Below, in pieces: positions 1 through 5,886 of a stretch of DNA of 7,246 nucleotides. The DNA comes from JBFHES01 sp041584015 (GTDB lineage Bacteria; Bacteroidota; Bacteroidia; Bacteroidales; M50B96): NCBI GenBank assembly GCA_041584015.1, contig JBFHES010000230.1, positions 1 to 7,246 of the forward strand. The letters are read 5' to 3'. The translations under genes were made by a program, and so were the position numbers. Position 1 is the stretch's first letter, and every line of letters starts with the position of its first letter. The notes beneath the pieces were generated by a model that searched no databases, was not told where the DNA came from, and worked only from the letters and a program-made list of their open reading frames with translations.

Positions 1-31
1 GCATAGCGAGAACGCTATGCTTTACCTTTTT
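1..31 (+). terminator. Intrinsic terminator of an upstream + strand gene (left of window)
   Basis: GCATAGCG at 1-8 pairs perfectly with CGCTATGC at 13-20 around the loop AGAA, and the stem is followed on the + strand by TTTACCTTTTT. A GC-containing 8-bp stem with a tetraloop and a T-rich tail is the standard form of a Rho-independent terminator. The stem begins at the first base of the window, so it may be longer and may also serve the opposing minus-strand gene that ends at 70. The T tract needed for that would lie outside the window. Confidence 0.6.
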
Positions 32-69
32 ATAATTTCAAAAAATTGTTTTGTACCCAACCAAAGGAA

Positions 70-1035
70 TTATTCAACAAGATGTCCAAAACCTTTTTCA
101 GTTAACCACGCAGGATTAAATATTTTGCTCAGGTATTTGTAACCGCTATCGGGCAGAACAGTAACAATTTTTGCAGGACCGTCCATTCGCTTTGCAACCT
201 CCAACGCAGCCCAAACATTACCACCACTTGAACCACCAGCCATTAGGCCTTCCTGACGGGCAAGCCGATGTACCATCGCAATGGCTTTCTCATCATCAAA
301 TTCAATAACTTCATCAACCAAGCTAAAATCCATTGTTGCACAGATTTTAGTCTTTCCAGCTCCTTCTACATGAAATGACTCAATATAGGACAGGTAATCG
401 TCTTTGCCCTCGAAGTATGGTTTGTAAACGGACCCTTTGGGATCTGCCAGGATGGATTTTACATTGGGATTATTCTCTTTTAATCGTCTTGCAACCCCGG
501 ATATGGTTCCACCTGTTGATCCCGAAGCAACAAAAGCCGTAATCTCTCCATTCATATCATCCCATATCTCCTTACCTAAGGTCATGTAATGGGCTTCAGG
601 ATTATAAATGTTGTTATATTGATCAATGTGATAGTAGTCTTCACTTTCGCTGGCAATCATGGCAGGAAATTTCCCGTAGGTCAGCTCGGGTTTAACAACA
701 ACTTCCGCACCGTATGATTTAATAATGGCAATTTTCTCTTCACTACATTTATCAGGAACAACAATAATAGATTTCATACCCATAATGGAAGCAATCATGG
801 CAGCTGAGGCACCCGTATTACCTGAGCTTCCCTCAACAAGTGTAGTATTCTTGTTGATTTTCCCTTCTTCAATCCCTTTCTGAACCATGTAAGTAATAAT
901 TCGGTCTTTCATACTTCCTGTGGGATTCATGTACTCGAGTTTCGCATGTATCTCTACACCCGGTTTAGGATCAAGTGTTTTTAAATGCACCATTGGGGTG
1001 TTACCAATCAGTTCCAACGCTCCTATTTTTGACAT
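70..1035 (-). CDS. PLP-dependent cystathionine beta-synthase / cysteine synthase family enzyme
   Basis: This is a 321-residue fold-type II PLP enzyme, cytosolic, that should carry out beta-replacement on serine or O-acetylserine with homocysteine or sulfide, giving cystathionine or cysteine. Visible motifs, numbered from the chosen start, are: the PLP lysine K43 in GSMKDRI; the SSGNTG loop at 70-75 that holds the substrate carboxylate and cofactor; the phosphate loop GSTGGT at 172-177; DPKGS at 198-202; VEGAG at 223-227; and PDSG at 295-298 with S297 placed to contact the pyridine nitrogen. DPKGS, VEGAGKTKIC and LPDSGYKYLSK look more like CBS than CysK/CysM. The protein is a bare catalytic domain without the C-terminal Bateman (CBS-pair) regulatory domains of animal CBS. 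The open frame extends upstream to an ATG at 1077, but homology begins at MSKIGALELIGNTP and a promoter-like box overlaps the upstream ATG, so 1035 is the better start. No transsulfuration partner gene is adjacent. Family assignment is firm; the exact substrate is not. Confidence 0.9.
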   Translation of the reverse strand: MSKIGALELIGNTPMVHLKTLDPKPGVEIHAKLEYMNPTGSMKDRIITYMVQKGIEEGKINKNTTLVEGSSGNTGASAAMIASIMGMKSIIVVPDKCSEEKIAIIKSYGAEVVVKPELTYGKFPAMIASESEDYYHIDQYNNIYNPEAHYMTLGKEIWDDMNGEITAFVASGSTGGTISGVARRLKENNPNVKSILADPKGSVYKPYFEGKDDYLSYIESFHVEGAGKTKICATMDFSLVDEVIEFDDEKAIAMVHRLARQEGLMAGGSSGGNVWAALEVAKRMDGPAKIVTVLPDSGYKYLSKIFNPAWLTEKGFGHLVE

Positions 1036-1070
1036 AGCAATTCTTTTACTTTCTATAATTATTGAGGTCA

Positions 1071-1103
1071 TAAACATACTAAATAGCTTGCGATAAAATG
1101 CAA
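1071..1103 (-). promoter_or_regulatory. Candidate Bacteroidota-type promoter for the PLP enzyme gene
   Basis: Read on the minus strand, TATGTTTA (1078 to 1071) matches the Bacteroidota -7 box TAnnTTTG at all fixed positions but the last. A TTG (1103 to 1101) lies 22 bases upstream as a possible -33 element. Transcription would begin near 1064-1066, about 30 bases before the ATG at 1035 and past the ATG at 1077. This is a motif match only. Confidence 0.3.
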
Positions 1104-1140
1104 CTTTTCAAGCACCAAAATGATGGCAATGTTTATCGCA
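1089..1140. repeat. 9-bp perfect inverted repeat in the divergent regulatory gap
   Basis: TGCGATAAA at 1089-1097 is the exact reverse complement of TTTATCGCA at 1132-1140, with 34 bases between. The arms extend outward as CTTG and CAAG if a small bulge is allowed. The repeat lies between the PLP enzyme gene and the lipoprotein gene and brackets the possible -33 element of the former. It could be a paired regulator site or a structural element. The rest of the 292-bp gap (1036-1327) holds only a near-palindrome, AGGCTTTAAATGCCT at 1211-1225. Confidence 0.45.
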
Positions 1141-1294
1141 CAAGGCAAACCAATGAAGCCCTGTTCTTGCAATCGTAGAATTTAATGCCAGCCATAAACT
1201 AAACTTATAAAGGCTTTAAATGCCTGTCGATTGAACTACTTCTATGATTATTTCAATTCTTAGAAATAAGGCATCTGTTAATCTTTTCTTTTTT

Positions 1295-1302
1295 TACTTT
1301 TA
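1295..1302 (+). promoter_or_regulatory. Possible -7 box for the beta-propeller lipoprotein gene
   Basis: TACTTTTA matches TAnnTTTG except at the last base and lies 26 bases before the chosen ATG at 1328. No clear TTG stands at the expected -33 spacing, and the surrounding T-rich tract makes a chance match easy. Confidence 0.2.
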
Positions 1303-1327
1303 CAAGCATTACAATCAATCACTATTT

Positions 1328-2563
1328 ATGATGAAAAAGAACGTATGGTATTTTTTAATCGCAGCAATCTTTTACAGTTGTGCACCACAGGAAGAAAAAC
1401 AATCAACGCTTGAGCAATGGCGGGGTCAAAACAGAGATGGTAAATATGAGGAGACCAATCTATTAAAATCCTGGCCCGAAGCAGGTCCTGAGCTCTTATG
1501 GGCAAACGAAGAACTGGGAGATGGTTATGGATCTCCAATTATTACAGACAAGGCCATTTACATTCTTGCATCGCGCGATAGCATTGCGGTTGTTATGGCT
1601 TTAGATCTCAACGGAAACAAAGTATGGCAAACAGATTTTGGTTTTGAATGGAACAGAAGTTATCCGGGCACCAGATCAACCCCAACACTGATTGACGACC
1701 TGCTATATGTTACCTCAGGAACCGGCGAAATTTCATGTTTAAAAAGTGCAAATGGCGAAATCCTTTGGACCAAAAACATGGTAGACGATCTTAATGGGAA
1801 GACACCCTACTTTGGTTATGCACAGTCGTTACTAATTAACGACAAAGTAGTATATGCAATGCCCGGCGGTGCCGATACCAACCTGGTTGCCTTAGATCGC
1901 TTTACCGGAGACCTCATTTGGACCTCAAAAGCAAATGGCGAAAAGCCAGCCTATAATTCGCCACAGCTAATTAATATCAATGAACATCAAGTGCTCGTTA
2001 CCTACTCTCAGGAAAGCTTTTTAGGTGTAGATGCAAAAACAGGTGACTTGCTTTGGAGCGAATCATTTAAATCTAAATATCCGAACCACGCCAATACGAT
2101 TATTTATGAAGATGGAGCAATATTCACGTCAGCACCTATTGGACATGGATTATTAAAATACAAGCTAACTGATGATGGTGCTTCGATTACAAAAATATGG
2201 CACGACACCATAAATGGCAATTACTTTGGTGGCATGATAAAATTGGCAGATAAGCTCTACTCAGGCGCTGGCGGAAGAAGTAAAAACCTGCTAATGCATG
2301 ATGCAAATTCGGGTGCCATTCAGGATTCTGTTGAAACAGGTAAAGGATCGATCATTTATGCCGATGGCATGCTGTATACCTATTCTCATAAACGTGGGAA
2401 TGTTTGTTTAATCGATACTGCAAGCTTTGAGATTACCGGAACCTTTAAAGTTGAAAAAGGAAGTAAGGAACATTTTTCTCATCCGGTGATAAAAAACGGT
2501 GTGCTCTATATCAGGCACGGAAATGCCTTACTGGCTTACAATATAAAGCAGACTGAGAAGTAA
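1328..2563 (+). CDS. PQQ-like beta-propeller repeat lipoprotein
   Basis: The product is 411 residues and has a type II signal peptide: MMKK, a hydrophobic stretch (residues 5-16) and the lipobox-like FYSC with the lipidated cysteine at C18. The mature end CAPQEEKQ puts two acidic residues at +5 and +6, which resembles the export signals of surface-exposed Bacteroidota lipoproteins. After the tail comes WRGQNRDG (31-38), an opening motif common in PQQ/pyrrolo-quinoline-quinone-like propellers. At least four blades carry the aLDxxTGxxxW pattern, ending in W100, W147, W198 and W243, with weaker blades to the C-terminus, so a seven- or eight-bladed propeller is likely. I see no dehydrogenase or haem-binding motif, so PQQ binding or catalysis cannot be claimed; a scaffold, binding or extracytoplasmic sensor role is equally possible. 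The frame is open back to an ATG at 1244, but only a start at 1328 (or 1331) puts the signal peptide at the N-terminus. It is transcribed alone, divergent from the PLP enzyme gene. Confidence 0.85.
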   Translation: MMKKNVWYFLIAAIFYSCAPQEEKQSTLEQWRGQNRDGKYEETNLLKSWPEAGPELLWANEELGDGYGSPIITDKAIYILASRDSIAVVMALDLNGNKVWQTDFGFEWNRSYPGTRSTPTLIDDLLYVTSGTGEISCLKSANGEILWTKNMVDDLNGKTPYFGYAQSLLINDKVVYAMPGGADTNLVALDRFTGDLIWTSKANGEKPAYNSPQLININEHQVLVTYSQESFLGVDAKTGDLLWSESFKSKYPNHANTIIYEDGAIFTSAPIGHGLLKYKLTDDGASITKIWHDTINGNYFGGMIKLADKLYSGAGGRSKNLLMHDANSGAIQDSVETGKGSIIYADGMLYTYSHKRGNVCLIDTASFEITGTFKVEKGSKEHFSHPVIKNGVLYIRHGNALLAYNIKQTEK

Positions 2564-2601
2564 TGCTTTCAAAATAAATTAGAAAGAATCACCTCTTCAA
2601 G

Positions 2602-2627
2602 GTAGCACGGGCCCATGGTCCGTGCTA
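2602..2627 (+). repeat. REP-like hairpin with GTAG foot
   Basis: GTAG at 2602-2605 leads straight into a palindrome: TAGCACGG (2603-2610) is the exact reverse complement of CCGTGCTA (2620-2627), with the 9-base loop GCCCATGGT. A 5' GTAG or GGAG tetranucleotide followed by an imperfect palindrome is the known layout of REP sequences mobilised by REP-associated tyrosine transposases. Here part of the GTAG is itself paired. There is no T run after the stem, so it is not a standard terminator, although it may still stop or protect the upstream lipoprotein transcript. Only one copy is in the window. Confidence 0.4.
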
Positions 2628-2766
2628 TGACTTGACAGCACCAATTAGCAGCTACACTCTGCACTCGCAATAGCTACAGTGATGCCCTAGCTATGTGGCA
2701 ATTCATGATTACCTAAAGGCAACGGATCTACATAAACTTATGAACCTAAATTAGCAACGACTATGC

Positions 2767-2931
2767 TCACCTTGTGCAGGGCAGGTTGTCCACGGATGGC
2801 GCGAAATGAAAATTGCTGCTCTGTGGTGGATTTTTGGGTCGTTTGGGTCGGCAGCCAAAATGAACGGAATAAAAAAGATTAGTTAAGCTCTTGGGCTGAC
2901 TGCCCAAACCCGACTTCATTTCTTTATTCAT
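2767..2931 (-). other. 54-codon open frame of doubtful coding status
   Basis: An ATG at 2931 opens a frame that runs to a TGA at 2767-2769. The product begins MNKEMKSGLGSQPKSL and ends SVDNLPCTR, rich in Pro, Ser and basic residues, with no signal peptide, membrane segment or domain I recognise. No Shine-Dalgarno site or promoter is evident. The imperfect inverted repeat at 2838-2914 lies wholly inside it, which argues that the sequence is a non-coding repeat element rather than a gene. Confidence 0.12.
2838..2914. repeat. Imperfect inverted repeat, about 20-bp arms
   Basis: The left arm at 2838-2856 (GTCGTTTGGGTCGGCAGCC) resembles the reverse complement of the right arm at 2894-2914. The shared core is GTCG, a two-base gap, TTTGGG, then a variable triplet-sized patch, and CAGCC. 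The spacer of about 37 bases is A-rich. The form fits the ends of a small degenerate element or a long stem-loop in the 3' region shared by the convergent genes. No target-site duplication could be identified. Confidence 0.4.
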
Positions 2932-3158
2932 TAAAACTGTTTTAACAGATATCCATGATTGGCTATGCTAGTTCCTTGATAAAAGAAAGTAAGCAAAGAA
3001 AATCAAGCTGTTTTTAAAAAAGCCGAATAAGAGAGGCGGTCATATTAACTATAACCACAATACAGTTCGTGCTCTTAGATCTCGTGATTAGATATTGAAC
3101 CAGAAAATACATAATACAAGCACACGCCAGTTCATCCGTTATAAACTGAACCGAAATT

Positions 3159-5612
3159 CTACTTACTCGCCAGACTTAATACATCTGAGAATATACCCGA
3201 AGCGGTTACTTCTGCGCCAGCACCGGCCCCCTTTATCACCAAAGGTTGCTCCTTGTACCATCTGCTACTTATTGACACAATATTGTCCTTCCCCTCTACT
3301 TGATAAAACGGACTGCTGCGCTTCACTGTTTCCAGTCCAACTTTGGTGTAGCTCGGCGTAAAGGAAGCTACAAAGCGCAATAAGCCATCATCGGCAAGGG
3401 CTTGTTGTTTTAAGTTCTGAAAATGATCCTCGTATTTGGTCAACAATTCCAGGAATTGGTCAACCGAAGCTGCATTCATACATTCATCCGGTAAAAACAC
3501 GGCACAATCAATGGCCTCCATTTCCAGCTTATAGCCAGATTCACGCGCAAGGATTAGAATTTTTCGGGCAACATCTTTACCCGATAAATCGACCCTTGGA
3601 TCGGGTTCGGTAAGCCCCGCAGCCATGGCTCCCTCTACAGCTGCTCGAAACGATCGACCGCTGTGAAAAGCATTCATAATGTAATTCAGGCTTCCCGACA
3701 GAATCGCTTCAATTCGCTGTATTTTATCACCCGACGACACCAAATGGTTGATAGTACGTATCACCGGCAATCCGGCTCCCACATTACTCTCGTAGAGGAA
3801 AGTTGTTTTGTTTACCAAGCAGGCATCTTTAAGCTTTCGGTAAAAACTATAATCGGCAGATGCTGCTATTTTGTTGCAGGTTACCACCGCAATGCTTGCT
3901 TCAAATATTGAAGGATAAAGCAAGGGTAGCTCCTCACTCGCGGTATTATCTATGAAAATAGAATGATCAATATCCATTGCCTTCATTTTATGAATAAAGC
4001 CATTCATATCACTCTGTTCGCCATGTTCATTTAAATAGCTCATCCAATCGCCATTTACGTCTAAATCTTCCTGTAAAATCATCTTCTTAGAATTCGACAA
4101 TCCGGTAACCACCAGTTCCAGGTGTTTTTCCTTTCGTAGATAATCCCGCTGAGTAGCGATTAATTCCAACAGCTTCTTGCCAATATTACCAATACCTACA
4201 ATGAATAAATGCAGTCGCTTAACTCCCGACAGAAGAAAAGCATCATGCAGCACATTCAGTGCTTTTTTGGTTTGCGATGATTTAATGGCAAAGGAAATAT
4301 TAAGCTCCGATGCACCTTGCGCTATGGCATGTATATTAATTCCATTGGAGCCAAGCTCGCTAAAGGCTTTTCCGCTAATGCCTTTGGTTTTATTCATTTG
4401 CTCGCCAACAATGGCTATAATCGAGAAATCGTGCTCAATAAGCGGTTCGTCAATCATGGCCATCAGCCGCTCGTATTTAAATTCCTCGAGCAAAGCCTCC
4501 TTTGCCTTATTGGCCTGCGATTGCTTAATAGCAATGCAAATGGAGTGTTCAGACGATGCCTGCGTAATTAAAATAACATTAACCTGGTACTTGGCCAGCG
4601 CCGAAAAAAAACGAGCAGACAAACCTATCACACCAACCATTCCGCTGCCACTAAGCGTAAGAATGGTAATTTCATTAATAGATGAAAAGCCGGTTATGTA
4701 CTTAGCATCTTTCTGTGCAGGCTTTTCATGGATGATTCTTGATCCGGTGGCTTCGGGCTGAAAGGTATTTTTCACCAAAATCTCAATTCCTTTTTTAAAG
4801 GAAGGATACAGTGCAGGCGGATAAATTACTTTTGCTCCAAAGTGCGACAATTCCATTACCTCCTGAAAACTCAATACTTTTATTGGATAAGCAGTACTAA
4901 CCAATCTTGGATCGGCTGAATAAATTCCGCTCACATCGGTCCAAATTTCCAGTACGCTGGCCCCAAGCCCGGCAGCAAACAGGGCAGCTGTATAGTCCGA
5001 CCCACCTCGGCCCAGCGTGGTAATATGTCCATTATTATCAGAAGCAATAAACCCTGGTGCAACACCAATGCTAAAGTTTTTTGTCACCAGCGTACTAATG
5101 GCTGCCTCTGTTTCGGTCAATACTACCTCGCCACCCAAAAAATGTTTTTCGGTTCGTATGGTTTTACTTGAATCGATAAAGACAACAGCATTCTCTCCGC
5201 TCAGCGCTAGCTCCAGCAATTTTGCCGTAAGCAATTCGCCGGTGGTAACAATTTTAGCAAGCGATTTATCTGATAGATCATTCACCATTTCAACACCATA
5301 CAGTAAATGCTTTAAACTGTCGAGCGTTGCCTTAAGCATAGCATAGGCTCTATCGCGACTCCCCTCCTCCACTACTTTCTGCACAACGGCAGCATGTTTA
5401 TGGAACAAACCATCTATTCCTGAGTTTATGAATGCCCTGTTGCCGTTAAGCGCAAGTTGTGCCAATTGTTCTAACTCATCCGTTACACCTTTCATGGCCG
5501 AAACAACAGTTACTAACCTGGAGCTTAACGCAGCTTGTTTGATTATCTGAACAACACTTTGAAAACTCCCGGCACTGCCAACAGATGTTCCGCCAAACTT
5601 TAAAACTTTCAT
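3159..5612 (-). CDS. thrA: Bifunctional aspartate kinase / homoserine dehydrogenase I
   Basis: This 817-residue cytosolic enzyme carries out steps one and three of the aspartate-to-homoserine pathway, ATP-dependent phosphorylation of aspartate and NAD(P)H-dependent reduction of aspartate semialdehyde. It is close in length to E. coli ThrA (820) and collinear with it. The kinase domain (about 1-295) shows KFGGTSVG at 5-12, GRGGSDY at 201-207 and WTDVSGIYSADPR at 224-236. Two ACT-type regulatory segments follow (about 310-462), including NIHAIAQGASE around Q432, the region that binds the feedback inhibitor threonine in this family. The dehydrogenase domain (about 465-817) shows the dinucleotide loop GIGNIG at 473-478, CNKIA with K581, GSLNYI at 640-645, and the catalytic stretch with E669, D675, D680 and K684 in TEPDPRVDLSGKDVARK. 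Nothing essential is missing. The ATG at 5612 is set by an AGGAAA site and an upstream in-frame TAG. thrB and thrC, often adjacent in this phylum, are not downstream; the stop is followed by the gene-free stretch. Confidence 0.97.
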   Translation of the reverse strand: MKVLKFGGTSVGSAGSFQSVVQIIKQAALSSRLVTVVSAMKGVTDELEQLAQLALNGNRAFINSGIDGLFHKHAAVVQKVVEEGSRDRAYAMLKATLDSLKHLLYGVEMVNDLSDKSLAKIVTTGELLTAKLLELALSGENAVVFIDSSKTIRTEKHFLGGEVVLTETEAAISTLVTKNFSIGVAPGFIASDNNGHITTLGRGGSDYTAALFAAGLGASVLEIWTDVSGIYSADPRLVSTAYPIKVLSFQEVMELSHFGAKVIYPPALYPSFKKGIEILVKNTFQPEATGSRIIHEKPAQKDAKYITGFSSINEITILTLSGSGMVGVIGLSARFFSALAKYQVNVILITQASSEHSICIAIKQSQANKAKEALLEEFKYERLMAMIDEPLIEHDFSIIAIVGEQMNKTKGISGKAFSELGSNGINIHAIAQGASELNISFAIKSSQTKKALNVLHDAFLLSGVKRLHLFIVGIGNIGKKLLELIATQRDYLRKEKHLELVVTGLSNSKKMILQEDLDVNGDWMSYLNEHGEQSDMNGFIHKMKAMDIDHSIFIDNTASEELPLLYPSIFEASIAVVTCNKIAASADYSFYRKLKDACLVNKTTFLYESNVGAGLPVIRTINHLVSSGDKIQRIEAILSGSLNYIMNAFHSGRSFRAAVEGAMAAGLTEPDPRVDLSGKDVARKILILARESGYKLEMEAIDCAVFLPDECMNAASVDQFLELLTKYEDHFQNLKQQALADDGLLRFVASFTPSYTKVGLETVKRSSPFYQVEGKDNIVSISSRWYKEQPLVIKGAGAGAEVTASGIFSDVLSLASK

Positions 5613-5615
5613 AGC

Positions 5616-5621
5616 TTTCCT
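5616..5621 (-). promoter_or_regulatory. Shine-Dalgarno site of thrA
   Basis: On the minus strand AGGAAA ends three bases before the ATG at 5612 (AGGAAAGCTATG). It is the clearest ribosome binding site in the window; the other genes have A/T-rich leaders with little complementarity to 16S rRNA. It fixes the thrA start. Confidence 0.5.
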
Positions 5622-5718
5622 AATAAATGATGAGCTATACTAACATTGTTAATGAGATTTGGTTTAGTCTGCTTTACAGGTTCTACACCTATGCCAGGCA
5701 ATTATTTGTTCTGCCAGA

Positions 5719-5758
5719 ATTTGCTGTAATCTGGGATAATAGCAAATAGATTTCCCAG
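5719..5758 (-). promoter_or_regulatory. Two overlapping, mutually exclusive stem-loops in the thrA leader
   Basis: In the 274-bp region upstream of thrA, ATTTGCT (5719-5725) pairs perfectly with AGCAAAT (5741-5747), and CTGGGA (5731-5736) pairs perfectly with TCCCAG (5753-5758). Each stem uses the loop of the other, so only one can form at a time. Such switching pairs are the form of attenuators and riboswitches. However, there is no T run after either stem and no run of threonine or isoleucine codons upstream, so a regulatory role is only suggested. No good -7 box for thrA was found. Confidence 0.25.
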
Positions 5759-5826
5759 CAGTTTTAATGCCCCCGGCTAATAAAAAAACAATCTCGAGCA
5801 TCAAAGCATTTTTTATCATAAAACTT

Positions 5827-5879
5827 TTAAGCAACGTTATTTAAAATAGTAAATTTGTTACGTCAGTATAATTAAGCAA
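5827..5879. repeat. 8-bp direct repeat TTAAGCAA flanking the recombinase promoter
   Basis: TTAAGCAA occurs at 5827-5834 and again at 5872-5879, 45 bases apart start to start (about four helical turns). One copy lies near the expected -33 region and the other between the likely transcription start and the ATG. The first copy overlaps the inverted repeat TTTTAA/TTAAAA (5825-5830 and 5841-5846). The arrangement would suit a repressor or autoregulatory recombinase site, but an 8-bp match in AT-rich DNA may be chance. Confidence 0.3.
5850..5857 (+). promoter_or_regulatory. -7 promoter box of the recombinase gene
   Basis: TAAATTTG is a perfect match to the Bacteroidota consensus TAnnTTTG and stands 29 bases before the ATG at 5887, predicting a leader of about 22-25 bases. 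The -33 region holds only TTTA near 5826-5829 in place of TTTG. Position and exact match make this the best promoter candidate in the window. Confidence 0.5.
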
Positions 5880-5886
5880 ACAACAC

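Larger units (their letters stand above)
2564..3158. other. 595-bp stretch without a convincing gene
   Basis: This gap lies between the convergent 3' ends of the lipoprotein gene and thrA. It holds a REP-like hairpin (2602-2627), a 7-bp inverted repeat ATAGCTA/TAGCTAT (2670-2676 and 2688-2694), an imperfect inverted repeat (2838-2914), the odd palindrome TTAAAAC-T-GTTTTAA (2931-2945), and CTTGAT/ATCAAG arms (2975-2980 and 3002-3007). No hairpin followed by a good T run is seen for either convergent gene. I find no tRNA-like fold and no recognisable protein. The density of palindromes suggests accumulated repeats or a decayed element. Confidence 0.6.

Noticed and set aside
1036..1077. Fourteen extra N-terminal codons of the PLP enzyme (start at 1077)
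   Set aside because: Family homology begins at MSKIG, and a candidate promoter box would place the transcript start inside this stretch.
1244..1327. Twenty-eight extra N-terminal codons of the lipoprotein (start at 1244)
   Set aside because: They would bury the lipoprotein signal peptide and lack the features of a signal sequence themselves.
2632..2637. TTGACA as a sigma-70 -35 box
   Set aside because: There is no matching -10 at proper spacing and no gene downstream on that strand, and this phylum uses a different promoter consensus.
3128..3151. CAGTT/AACTG and GTTCA/TGAAC arms after thrA as its terminator
   Set aside because: The stems are only 5 bp in two competing registers and no T run follows on the minus strand.
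3095..3361. 88-codon open frame on the + strand at the 3' end of thrA
   Set aside because: Most of it is the antisense of the thrA dehydrogenase end, and its product resembles nothing I know.
4177..4761. 194-codon open frame on the + strand inside thrA
   Set aside because: It is wholly antisense to the ACT and dehydrogenase-coding part of thrA, which is plainly the real gene.
5017..5346. 109-codon open frame on the + strand inside thrA
   Set aside because: It is antisense to the kinase domain and has no motif or start signals.
5664..5819. Minus-strand 51-codon open frame (starting MIKNALMLEIVFLLAGG) upstream of thrA, as a possible threonine leader peptide
   Set aside because: It holds only two scattered threonine codons, no Thr/Ile run, no Shine-Dalgarno site and no terminator hairpin with a T run after it.
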